Part shown: one piece after another, positions 19,059-26,151 of the stretch
How the letters are laid out: every line of letters begins with the position of its first letter
Position numbering within the stretch: the first letter of the stretch is position 1
Source of the DNA: an uncultured Bacteroidia bacterium
GTDB lineage: Bacteria > Bacteroidota > Bacteroidia > Bacteroidales > UBA932
Reading direction: 5' to 3'
Length of the DNA stretch: 64,000 nucleotides
NCBI GenBank assembly: GCA_902785825.1
Contig: CACZZZ010000002.1
Span: 1-64,000 of the forward strand
Program-made: the position numbers and the translations under genes
The notes under the pieces: model-generated
The model's database searches: none
Told to the model about the DNA's origin: nothing
What the model saw: the letters and a program-made list of their open reading frames with translations, nothing else

Positions 19059-20330
19059 TTAACCGATCTTGTCGAAACCGGTGTACGGACGAAGCGCCTC
19101 GGGAATGATGATACCGTCCTCGGTCTCATTATCCTCCAGCAAAGCGGCGACCACTCTCGGAAGAGCGAGAGAACTGCCGTTGAGAGTATGGCAGAGCTGG
19201 ATCTTGCCTTCCTCGTCACGATAACGCAGGTGGAGCCTGTTGGCCTGGTAGGTCTCGAAATTGGACACCGAAGAGATCTCAAGCCAGCGGCCCTGCGCGG
19301 CGGACCAAAGCTCGAAGTCGTAAGTGATCGCGGACGTAAAGCTCAGGTCGCCTCCGCAGAGACGGAGAATCCTGTACTTGAGACCGAGGCTGTTCACCAG
19401 CTTCTCGACATGGGCTACCATCTCGTCCAGAGCGGCATAAGAGTTTTCCGGTTTCTCGACACGGACGATCTCGACCTTGTCAAACTGGTGGAGCCTGTTA
19501 AGTCCCCTGACATCCTTGCCATAGGACCCGGCTTCGCGGCGGAAACAGGGTGTGTAGGCGGTCAGTTTCTGCGGAACCTGCTCATTTTCAAGGATAACAT
19601 CCCTGAAGATATTGGTCACGGGAACCTCGGCTGTAGGTACGAGATAGAAGTCGTCAAGGCCGACATAGTACATCTGGGACTCCTTGTCCGGGAGCTGGCC
19701 TGTGCCGAAACCTGAAGCGGCGTTGACGACCACAGGAGGCTCGACCTCCTTGTAACCGGCAGCGGTATTGAAGTCAAGGAAATAGTTGATCAGAGCCCTC
19801 TGGAGCCTGGCTCCCTTGCCTTTGTAAACAGGGAATCCGGCACCGGTTATCTTGACTCCAAGATCGAAATCGATGATGTCATATTCCTTGGCGAGCTCCC
19901 AATGAGGCAGGGCGTCCTGGGGCAGATGGACCTCAGGGCCTCCCATCTTCACAACCTGGTTATCCTCGGCGCCTTTGCCGGGAACCACAAGGTCGCAAGG
20001 GATGTTCGGGAGAAGGACGATAGTGTCATCCAACTCTTTGTTGTTGGCGTCCGCCTGGGCGAGAAGCTCAGAAGACTTGGTCTTAAGAGCGGTCACCTCC
20101 CTCTTCACTTCCTCAGCCTCTTCCCTCTTGCCTTCCTTCATCAGACCACCGATCTTAGAGGAAAGCTGCTTCTGCTGCGAGAGAAGCGCGTCACTTTCAG
20201 TCTGGAGAGCCCTACGGTTGGCATCGAGCTCGAGGACCTTGCTCACTATTTCCCTGGCGTCGAAGTTCTTGACCGCCAATTTCGCTATCACGCGCTCCGG
20301 ATCTTCACGGAGCATCTTGATTGTCAGCAT
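19059..20330 (-). CDS. serS: Serine--tRNA ligase
   Basis: 423 residues. An N-terminal coiled coil (about 30-100, long Glu/Lys/Ala heptads) is followed by the class II synthetase core with motif 2 region TPCFRREAGSYGKDVRGLNR and motif 3 LNGSSLALPRVVAALLED. It charges tRNA-Ser. It lies after rpmA, separated by a terminator-like hairpin, so part of its transcription may come by read-through. Confidence 0.96.
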   Translation of the reverse strand: MLTIKMLREDPERVIAKLAVKNFDAREIVSKVLELDANRRALQTESDALLSQQKQLSSKIGGLMKEGKREEAEEVKREVTALKTKSSELLAQADANNKELDDTIVLLPNIPCDLVVPGKGAEDNQVVKMGGPEVHLPQDALPHWELAKEYDIIDFDLGVKITGAGFPVYKGKGARLQRALINYFLDFNTAAGYKEVEPPVVVNAASGFGTGQLPDKESQMYYVGLDDFYLVPTAEVPVTNIFRDVILENEQVPQKLTAYTPCFRREAGSYGKDVRGLNRLHQFDKVEIVRVEKPENSYAALDEMVAHVEKLVNSLGLKYRILRLCGGDLSFTSAITYDFELWSAAQGRWLEISSVSNFETYQANRLHLRYRDEEGKIQLCHTLNGSSLALPRVVAALLEDNETEDGIIIPEALRPYTGFDKIG

Positions 20331-20356
20331 ATCTTGAATATTAATTAACTAAATAA

Positions 20357-20397
20357 AAAAGAGGACCTAGGCGACAACTCGAAGCCAGTCCTCTTTT
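20357..20397 (-). terminator. Terminator between rpmA and serS
   Basis: 10-bp stem (AAAAGAGGAC with GTCCTCTTTT) around a 21-nt apical part. On the minus strand it is followed by TTTTTTATTT. It lies between bL27 and serS and probably sets their relative expression. Confidence 0.7.
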
Positions 20398-20417
20398 CTT
20401 CTATCAATCCTCCGAGT

Positions 20418-20678
20418 CTAGTTCTCAAAAGGGATAACTGAGACGTAGGATTTGTCAGCCTTTTTCTTGGTGAACTTCACTGTCCCGTCCACGAGGGCGT
20501 AAAGAGTGTGGTCCTTACCCATTCCAACATTCTTGTCAGGGTTGTGGACAGTACCTCTCTGCCTCACGATGATGTTACCGGCCTTCACGACCTCACCGCC
20601 GAATTTCTTGAGTCCGAGTCTTTTGGAATGGGACTCACGGCCGTTCTTCGAACTTGATTGTCCTTTCTTGTGTGCCAT
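20418..20678 (-). CDS. rpmA: 50S ribosomal protein bL27
   Basis: 86 residues beginning [20 protein letters not shown], the standard bL27 start without the cleaved extension seen in Firmicutes, followed by [10 protein letters not shown] and [12 protein letters not shown]. Its N-terminal arm reaches the peptidyl-transferase centre. It follows rplU by 19 nt. Confidence 0.97.
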   Translation of the reverse strand: MAHKKGQSSSKNGRESHSKRLGLKKFGGEVVKAGNIIVRQRGTVHNPDKNVGMGKDHTLYALVDGTVKFTKKKADKSYVSVIPFEN

Positions 20679-20697
20679 AATCTAATTGATTTTGAAA

Positions 20698-21009
20698 TTA
20701 AGCGATAGCGTCGATACGGATCTTGGAAAGCTTCTGGCGATGGCCATTGAGCTTCTGGAAGCCCTTGCGACGGATTTTCTTGAAGACGAGCACTTTGTCA
20801 GCCTTGGCCTCATCATCGAGAACCGTAGCCTTCACGACAGCGCCCTTCACATAAGGATTACCGAGCTGGATCTGCCCTTCGGAGTCAATCAACAGAACCT
20901 TGTCGAACTCGACGGTCTCATCTTTCGCCGCGGAAAGGCGGTTGCAGAAGATCTCTTTTCCGGCCTCGACCTTGAACTGCTGGCCTGCAATGTCAACAAT
21001 TGCGTACAT
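20698..21009 (-). CDS. rplU: 50S ribosomal protein bL21
   Basis: 103 residues from ATG 21009 (MYAIVDIAGQQFKVEAGKEI), the conserved bL21 start; in-frame codons further upstream belong to the leader. The C-terminus has KIRRKGFQKLNGHRQKLSKIRI. Together with bL27 it is a standard rplU-rpmA pair. A promoter box and a structured leader of about 80 nt precede it. Confidence 0.97.
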   Translation of the reverse strand: MYAIVDIAGQQFKVEAGKEIFCNRLSAAKDETVEFDKVLLIDSEGQIQLGNPYVKGAVVKATVLDDEAKADKVLVFKKIRRKGFQKLNGHRQKLSKIRIDAIA

Positions 21010-21102
21010 AAAAAACAAAACTTTATTAAGTTTCAGCCTGAGGCGCCTGCCACTGCGACAGGTCTTCCGGAGCCTCCGGGCCATAAAAGGACTGCAAAAA
21101 TA
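21010..21102 (-). promoter_or_regulatory. rplU promoter and possible structured 5' leader
   Basis: A TATTTTTG box lies at 21102-21095. The roughly 80 nt from there to the ATG contain GC-rich complementary pieces (GGAGGC with GCCTC, and CCTG...CAGG inside), while the last 25 nt are AT-rich. This could be a ribosomal-protein autoregulatory leader. The promoter is well supported; the regulatory role is inference. Confidence 0.45.
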
Positions 21103-21136
21103 GTAATTTCCCCGAAGAGAGCAAAATTTTTCCTAA

Positions 21137-22450
21137 TTATTTGATGTACAAGTTGACCAAGGTCTCGTAGAGCTCCTGCTTGCCGCTCTTCTGCTCGGGC
21201 TCGCCATGGGTCTTGGCGTAGTCCACAAGCTCCTCGAGAGTCATCTTGCCCTCCTCGAAGCGCTTGCCCTCACCCTCGTCGAAGGAAGCGTAACGCTCCT
21301 TGACCATGCCGGGGATAGGCGACTCCTCAACAATCGCGGCGGCGGCCAGAAGGCCTCTCGCCATGGCGTCCATTCCACTGATGTGGGCGATGAATATATC
21401 CTCAGGATCGGTGGAGTTGCGCCTGAGCTTCGCGTCAAAGTTGGAGCCTCCGTTGCCAAGACCTCCGTTACGGATGATCTGGAGCATCGCCTGGGTCAGG
21501 TCGAACAGGTCCACAGGGAACTGGTCGGTGTCCCATCCGTTCTGGTAGTCTCCCCTGTTGGCGTCGATCGAGCCGAGCAGCCCGTTATCGACCGCCACGG
21601 CGAGCTCATGCTCGAAGGTGTGACCGGCGAGAGTCGCGTGGTTGACCTCGATGTTGACCTTGAAGTCCTTGTCGAGGCCATTGGCGCGAAGGAAGCCGAT
21701 AACCGTCTCTGTGTCCACATCATACTGATGCTTAGTGGGTTCCATCGGTTTAGGCTCGATGAGGAAGGTTCCCTTGAAACCATGGGCGCGACCATAATCC
21801 CTGGCGGCCTTGAGCATATTGGCGAGATGGTCCTTTTCCCTCTGCATCTGGGTATTCAGAAGGCTCATGTAGCCCTCGCGACCACCCCAGAAGACGTAGT
21901 TGGTACCTCCGAGCTTGATCGTGGCGTCGATGGCGTTCTTGATCTGGACAGCGGCCCTGGCGACGACACCGAACTCAGGGTTCGTGGCGGCGCCGTTCAT
22001 GTACCTCTTGTGTCCGAAAACATTGGCGGTGCCCCACAGGAGCTTGATGCCGGTGGCCTTCATCTTCTCAAGAGCATAGTCGGTGATGATCCTCATCCTC
22101 TCCTCATACTCGGCGATAGTCGGAGCCTCTTCGACAAGATCCACATCGTGGAAGCAGAAGTACTTGATACCCAGCTTCTCCATGATCTCGAACCCGGCAT
22201 CCATCTTATCTTTCGCCCTCTGGATCGGATCAGAGGCCTTGTCCCACTCATATTCCCTGGTCTGGCCGCCGAACTGGTCGCCGCTGGCCTGGCCGAGAGT
22301 GTGCCACCAAGCCATGGCGAATTTCAGCCAATCCTCCATCCTCTTGCCAAGAACAATGCGGTCAGGCTCATAATAATGGAATGCCAACGGGCTCTTGCCC
22401 TGAGGTCCCTCGAAGGGGATCTTTCCGATTTGCGGGAAATACTCTTTCAT
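21137..22450 (-). CDS. xylA: Xylose isomerase
   Basis: 437 residues from the ATG at 22450 (MKEYFPQIGKIPFEGP), the usual XylA start; in-frame codons before it overlap xylB and do not resemble the family. An AAGGAG at 22466-22461 lies 10 nt before the ATG, one of few SD-like sites here. Catalytic His is in CFHDVDLVEE, and metal-binding residues in WGGREGYMSLLNT and IEPKPMEPTKHQYD. It isomerises D-xylose to D-xylulose with Mg/Mn. It is the last gene of the ATPase-sirtuin-xylB-xylA run. Confidence 0.96.
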   Translation of the reverse strand: MKEYFPQIGKIPFEGPQGKSPLAFHYYEPDRIVLGKRMEDWLKFAMAWWHTLGQASGDQFGGQTREYEWDKASDPIQRAKDKMDAGFEIMEKLGIKYFCFHDVDLVEEAPTIAEYEERMRIITDYALEKMKATGIKLLWGTANVFGHKRYMNGAATNPEFGVVARAAVQIKNAIDATIKLGGTNYVFWGGREGYMSLLNTQMQREKDHLANMLKAARDYGRAHGFKGTFLIEPKPMEPTKHQYDVDTETVIGFLRANGLDKDFKVNIEVNHATLAGHTFEHELAVAVDNGLLGSIDANRGDYQNGWDTDQFPVDLFDLTQAMLQIIRNGGLGNGGSNFDAKLRRNSTDPEDIFIAHISGMDAMARGLLAAAAIVEESPIPGMVKERYASFDEGEGKRFEEGKMTLEELVDYAKTHGEPEQKSGKQELYETLVNLYIK

Positions 22451-22469
22451 GATAATGAAACTCCTTGTT

Positions 22470-23945
22470 TTAAATGTTATTATTAAGATGATTCTTCCAA
22501 ATTGAATATGCCTCAAGGTACCGGGAACGGTCGGCAGAGGGCTCGACAAGATCCACCCTCCGGAGGGTCGCGAACGCCTCGTCATGATCCTTGTAGATTC
22601 CGGCCCCGATTCCGGCTCCTCTGGCGGCTCCAGCGGCCCCGTCTGTGTCAAGCAACTCGATAACGGCTCCTGTCACTGAAGATAGGGTGTCCCTGAATAT
22701 CTTGCTTTGGAACATGTTGGCGGCTCCGGCCCTGATCACACCCACGCTCATGCCCATCTCCTCCATGATGTCGATTCCGTACTTGAACGAGAAAGCGATT
22801 CCTTCCTGGACAGCCCTGGCAAGATGCTTCCAGGTGTGGATGTTGAAATTAAGGCCATAAATGCCGCAGCCGGTCTCCCGGTTGCCGAGCATTCTTTCCG
22901 CCCCATTGCCGAAGGACAGCACACCGACCCCCTCAGAACCTACCGGCACCTCTTCCGCGGCCGCGTTCATCTCGTCATACATTATTCCTCTCGGGACGAC
23001 ATTCCGCCTTATCCAGGCATTGGCGATTCCGGTGCCGTTCACGCATAGTAGAATGCCGAGCCTCGGATCCTTAGATGTATGATTGACATGAGCGAACGTG
23101 TTGACTCTGGATAGAGGATCGTAGGCGACTTTGCCACTCACACCATAGACAACGCCGGAAGTTCCGGCTGTGGCGGCGATGTCCCCGGGCTCGAAAACAT
23201 TCAGGGACAATGCGTTATTCGGCTGATCCCCTGCCCTGTAAGTGACCGGGATGCCTTCAGTGAGGCCAAGCTCCTCCGCGGCTGCTCCGGAAAGACGACC
23301 TTGTTCGGAGAAAGTGGGGACCCTTTCAGGCAGGATGCTCTCGTCAAATCCGAACCAATCCATGAGGAAGGATGCCGGACGCTCTTCCTTGAAATCCCAG
23401 AACATACCTTCTGAGAGGCCACTTACCGTGGTGCGTTTATCTCCGGTCAGCCTGAAGGCTATATAATCCCCGGGAAGCATGATCTTGTCGATCTTGTCGA
23501 AAAGAGCAGGCTCATTCTCCTTCACCCAAGCCAATTTTGAGGCGGTGAAGTTACCAGGAGAGTTCAGAAGGTGCCCAAGGCACTTGTCCTCTCCGAGGGC
23601 CTTGAAGGCGGCCTCACCGTAAGGGACTGCCCTGGAATCGCACCAGATGATGGAATGCCTTAGAAGATTGCCGTTCTTGTCCAGGCAGACAAGTCCGTGC
23701 ATCTGGTAGGATATTCCGATCGCAGCTATGGATGGCCGGTCTAACTGGGCGATCACATCGGCTGTGGCGAGCTTCAGGTTCTCCCACCAGCTCTCCGGAT
23801 CCTGCTCGGCCCAACCAGCCTTAAGGGATATTATAGTGTTCTCATGCTTAGGGTAGTAAGCGCTGGCGGCTATCTTTCCGCTCTCAGCGTCCACAAGGCT
23901 CGCCTTGACAGACGAGCTGCCCACATCATAACCTAGAAGATACAT
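22470..23945 (-). CDS. xylB: Xylulokinase
   Basis: About 491 residues from ATG 23945 (MYLLGYDVGSSSVKASLVD), 2 nt after the sirtuin stop; a GTG at 23951 overlapping that stop (GTGA) is the alternative. It is a FGGY-family carbohydrate kinase with the N-terminal phosphate loop DVGSSSVKA, SYQMHGLV near the substrate site with the catalytic Asp in YRAGDQPNNAL, and ATAGTSGVV for ATP. It phosphorylates D-xylulose for the pentose phosphate pathway. It stands before xylA. Confidence 0.93.
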   Translation of the reverse strand: MYLLGYDVGSSSVKASLVDAESGKIAASAYYPKHENTIISLKAGWAEQDPESWWENLKLATADVIAQLDRPSIAAIGISYQMHGLVCLDKNGNLLRHSIIWCDSRAVPYGEAAFKALGEDKCLGHLLNSPGNFTASKLAWVKENEPALFDKIDKIMLPGDYIAFRLTGDKRTTVSGLSEGMFWDFKEERPASFLMDWFGFDESILPERVPTFSEQGRLSGAAAEELGLTEGIPVTYRAGDQPNNALSLNVFEPGDIAATAGTSGVVYGVSGKVAYDPLSRVNTFAHVNHTSKDPRLGILLCVNGTGIANAWIRRNVVPRGIMYDEMNAAAEEVPVGSEGVGVLSFGNGAERMLGNRETGCGIYGLNFNIHTWKHLARAVQEGIAFSFKYGIDIMEEMGMSVGVIRAGAANMFQSKIFRDTLSSVTGAVIELLDTDGAAGAARGAGIGAGIYKDHDEAFATLRRVDLVEPSADRSRYLEAYSIWKNHLNNNI

Positions 23946-23947
23946 AT

Positions 23948-24649
23948 TCACAATTTACTGACAAAGACTTCCATTCCTTTCGTCGCCACTTCCCTGATAT
24001 GTGTTATACGAGGATCATATATCGCCACATCCGCAGGATCAATCAAGTACACAGGGGCCCCATCCTTGGCGTAGCGGTACAGTCCCGCCGCTGGATAGAC
24101 ATTCAGGGAGGTCCCTACTATCAGCATGACATCCGCCGCCGCGACAATGTCAATGGCTTTCTCGATGTTCGGGACAGCCTCGCCGAAAAAGACGATATGA
24201 GGACGCAACTGACTACCGTTCGGGGCCAGGTCACCCAGATTGACAGGCTCGTACCCGACATCGATGACCTCTTTTTCCGAATATGTCCTGTCATACTCAC
24301 CGTTCTCGGGACGCACCTTGGTGGCTTCCCCGTGGAGATGGAGCACCCTCGTGCTGCCTGCCCTTTCGTGAAGATTATCCACATTCTGGGTTATCACAGT
24401 GACGTCATAGTCTTTCTCCAGACCGGCGATGGCCAGATGGGCGGCGTTAGGCTTGACCTCGGAAAGCTGCTTGCGCAGCTGGTTGTAGAAACCCAGAACC
24501 AACTTCCGGTTCCTGTACCAACCTTCGATGGAAGCCACCTCCTGAGGATCATACTCTCCCCAAAGGCCACCGGAACCCCTGAATGTGGCCAGACCACTTT
24601 CGGCGCTCACGCCGGCGCCAGTCAGGACAGCTATTTTCTTTTTACTCAT
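23948..24649 (-). CDS. Sirtuin-type NAD-dependent protein deacylase, zinc-less
   Basis: 233 residues. NAD-binding GAGVSAESGLATFRG, catalytic TQNVDNLHERAG and HLHG, and RPHIVFFGEAVP place it in the Sir2/CobB family. The two CxxC zinc motifs are missing; there is no Cys in the small domain, as in other Bacteroidota sirtuins I recall. The Y-x-x-R pair that selects succinyl substrates in CobB reads Y-N-Q-L here, so desuccinylation is less likely. It overlaps the upstream ATPase gene by 4 nt (ATGA) and touches xylB, hinting at a link between deacylation and xylose use. Confidence 0.9.
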   Translation of the reverse strand: MSKKKIAVLTGAGVSAESGLATFRGSGGLWGEYDPQEVASIEGWYRNRKLVLGFYNQLRKQLSEVKPNAAHLAIAGLEKDYDVTVITQNVDNLHERAGSTRVLHLHGEATKVRPENGEYDRTYSEKEVIDVGYEPVNLGDLAPNGSQLRPHIVFFGEAVPNIEKAIDIVAAADVMLIVGTSLNVYPAAGLYRYAKDGAPVYLIDPADVAIYDPRITHIREVATKGMEVFVSKL

Positions 24650-25800
24650 ATATTTTTGAAATATGTGTTCTTGAGCCAGTACTCGAAAAGCGGGTCGAAG
24701 ATGACCGGACGTTCATCGTCACCCACGAAAGTCAGGATCTCTTTCTTCATGAGCGCGTCTTTCAGGCGACGGACATTGGCGGAGGAGTTCAGGGAATATT
24801 TCCGGATCACCTCGGCGGTGCTGAATTTCGTGTAACCATCAATGATGGCCTTAAGGAGACTGACCTGGAAAGTGGTCAAGTCATTCATTATGGACATGAA
24901 ACGTCCCCTGTGGATCGAAAGGATGGTGTCAAGGGCTTCAAGAAGCACCGGTTCCATGATATATCCCTTGGAGAGGGAATCACAAATAGAAGTGAAATGA
25001 TTGATATAGAACAAGTCGCACTTAAACAAGCGGCAAGCCCCGCCGACGAGGTCCCTGTCTATTACCTTTCCGCTGGCCAGGAAACCTTTTATTATATGTT
25101 CCACAATCTCCCTCTCGTCAACCTTGCTCAACTTCAGGCGCTCCACCCTGCGATAGAAGAAGTGGCGCTTAACGAAGATGTCGCGCATGGCGTTGCACAT
25201 CGATCCGAGGAATATGAAAGAGAAACCTTTGATGCCCAGGTGGCGTCCCTCGTCGATAGCCTCTTCCATGAGCTTGAACAGTTTCTCTCCGTCTTCAGTG
25301 AGATCCAGGTTCTGGAACTCATCGATTATCATAATGATACGCTCTCCCCTGTCGGCCGAGATCCTGAACGGGAGGCGCAGGACGGCCCTGATGTCGTTGT
25401 CATCGAGATCCCAATTGGTGGAGAGGATCGTGTCCGAGGTGGAATAGGCGTTCTGGTCGAACACGAAATGGGTCCCTTGAAGATAAGTGGTGACAATCCG
25501 GGAATACTCGTCCGGAGTGGAGGCCACAAGACGGATCACGGCCGAGCCGAAACGTCTCGCGAAAACCTCGTTTGAACGAATGTCCAAGGCTGTCATCTCC
25601 CCGGTTATAAACCTGGAGCCGGACACCCTCATCTTGGTGAGGACCTGGTGGACAATGGACTTCTTGCCAGTTCCGACCGGTTCCCAGATGGCGACATTCT
25701 CACTCTGGGACAACAGGTTGGCCAGGATCGCGCAATCCTCTTTGCGGCCGATAAAATGCTGGCCTGTCACATACTTGTTGTATAAAAACGGGCTGTCCAT
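24646..25800 (-). CDS. AAA-family ATPase with C-terminal winged-helix region
   Basis: 384 residues. It starts NKYVTGQHFIGRKEDCAILANLL, followed by a P-loop-like EPVGTGKKSIV that departs from GxxxxGK[ST] at the first Gly and the last Ser/Thr, then Walker B RIIMIIDEFQNL. The C-terminal third (FQVSLLKAIIDGYTKFSTAEVIRKYSL) resembles a helix-turn-helix or winged-helix. Relatives are the Bacteroidota ATPases of the archaeal-ATPase-like group, whose role is unknown. First gene of the sirtuin-xylB-xylA run, overlapping the sirtuin by ATGA. Nucleotide hydrolysis should not be assumed. Confidence 0.8.
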   Translation of the reverse strand: MDSPFLYNKYVTGQHFIGRKEDCAILANLLSQSENVAIWEPVGTGKKSIVHQVLTKMRVSGSRFITGEMTALDIRSNEVFARRFGSAVIRLVASTPDEYSRIVTTYLQGTHFVFDQNAYSTSDTILSTNWDLDDNDIRAVLRLPFRISADRGERIIMIIDEFQNLDLTEDGEKLFKLMEEAIDEGRHLGIKGFSFIFLGSMCNAMRDIFVKRHFFYRRVERLKLSKVDEREIVEHIIKGFLASGKVIDRDLVGGACRLFKCDLFYINHFTSICDSLSKGYIMEPVLLEALDTILSIHRGRFMSIMNDLTTFQVSLLKAIIDGYTKFSTAEVIRKYSLNSSANVRRLKDALMKKEILTFVGDDERPVIFDPLFEYWLKNTYFKNI

Positions 25801-25817
25801 TGAAATAACATTTTTGT

Positions 25818-25850
25818 TTTGACAAAATTAAGAAAATTTTCATATCTTTG
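25818..25850 (+). promoter_or_regulatory. rpsU promoter (-33 TTTG and -7 TATCTTTG)
   Basis: TTTG at 25818-25821 and TATCTTTG at 25843-25850 are separated by 21 nt, close to the Bacteroides -33/-7 arrangement. The predicted leader to the rpsU ATG is about 32 nt. Confidence 0.75.
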
Positions 25851-25866
25851 CACCCGCTTTGATAAA

Positions 25867-25875
25867 AAGGAGGTG
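25867..25875 (+). promoter_or_regulatory. Extended Shine-Dalgarno of rpsU
   Basis: AAGGAGGTG, a 9-nt match to the 16S anti-SD, 11 nt before the ATG. This is exceptional among the genes in this window, most of which show no SD. Confidence 0.85.
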
Positions 25876-25886
25876 GTAAATTAGTT

Positions 25887-26081
25887 ATGATCATAGTTCC
25901 CATAAAGGAAGGCGAGAACATCGAGCGCGCCCTTAAGAAATTCAAGAGGAAGTTCGAGAAGACCGGCGCTATTCGTGAGATGCGTGCCCGCAAGAATTTT
26001 GAGAAGCCTTCTGTGAAGAAGAGAGCGGCGAGGATGAAAGCCATCTACGTCCAGCACCTCCAGCTCCAGGACGAGCAGTAA
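25887..26081 (+). CDS. rpsU: 30S ribosomal protein bS21
   Basis: 64 residues: MIIVPIKEGENIERALKKFKRKFEKTG, basic and helical, typical of Bacteroidota bS21. In this phylum bS21 helps hide the 16S anti-SD tail on the ribosome. The strong SD of this gene fits the reported model in which ribosomes lacking bS21 translate rpsU preferentially, giving autoregulation. It is monocistronic: own promoter upstream and a terminator at 26105-26134. Confidence 0.95.
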   Translation: MIIVPIKEGENIERALKKFKRKFEKTGAIREMRARKNFEKPSVKKRAARMKAIYVQHLQLQDEQ

Positions 26082-26104
26082 TTCATCCACCAATGAATAT
26101 TATA

Positions 26105-26134
26105 AAGACAAATCCTCCCGGATTTGTCTTTTTT
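26105..26134 (+). terminator. Rho-independent terminator of rpsU
   Basis: Perfect 11-bp stem (AAGACAAATCC with GGATTTGTCTT), loop TCCC, then a run of T residues. It lies 24 nt after the rpsU stop. Confidence 0.92.
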
Positions 26135-26138
26135 GTTA

Positions 26139-26146
26139 TAAATTTG
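26139..26146 (+). promoter_or_regulatory. -7 box TAAATTTG directly before the AsmA-like gene
   Basis: TAnnTTTG box ending 5 nt before a GTG codon (26152) in the frame of the AsmA-like protein, just after the rpsU terminator. It predicts a leaderless mRNA with a GTG start. Confidence 0.55.
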
Positions 26147-26151
26147 TGGAT

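Noticed and set aside
23948..25800. AAA ATPase plus Sir2 as an anti-phage defence system
   Set aside because: The Sir2 protein is a compact CobB-like deacylase with all catalytic motifs and no extra effector domain, and the pair is followed directly by xylB and xylA. This does not resemble known Sir2 defence modules.
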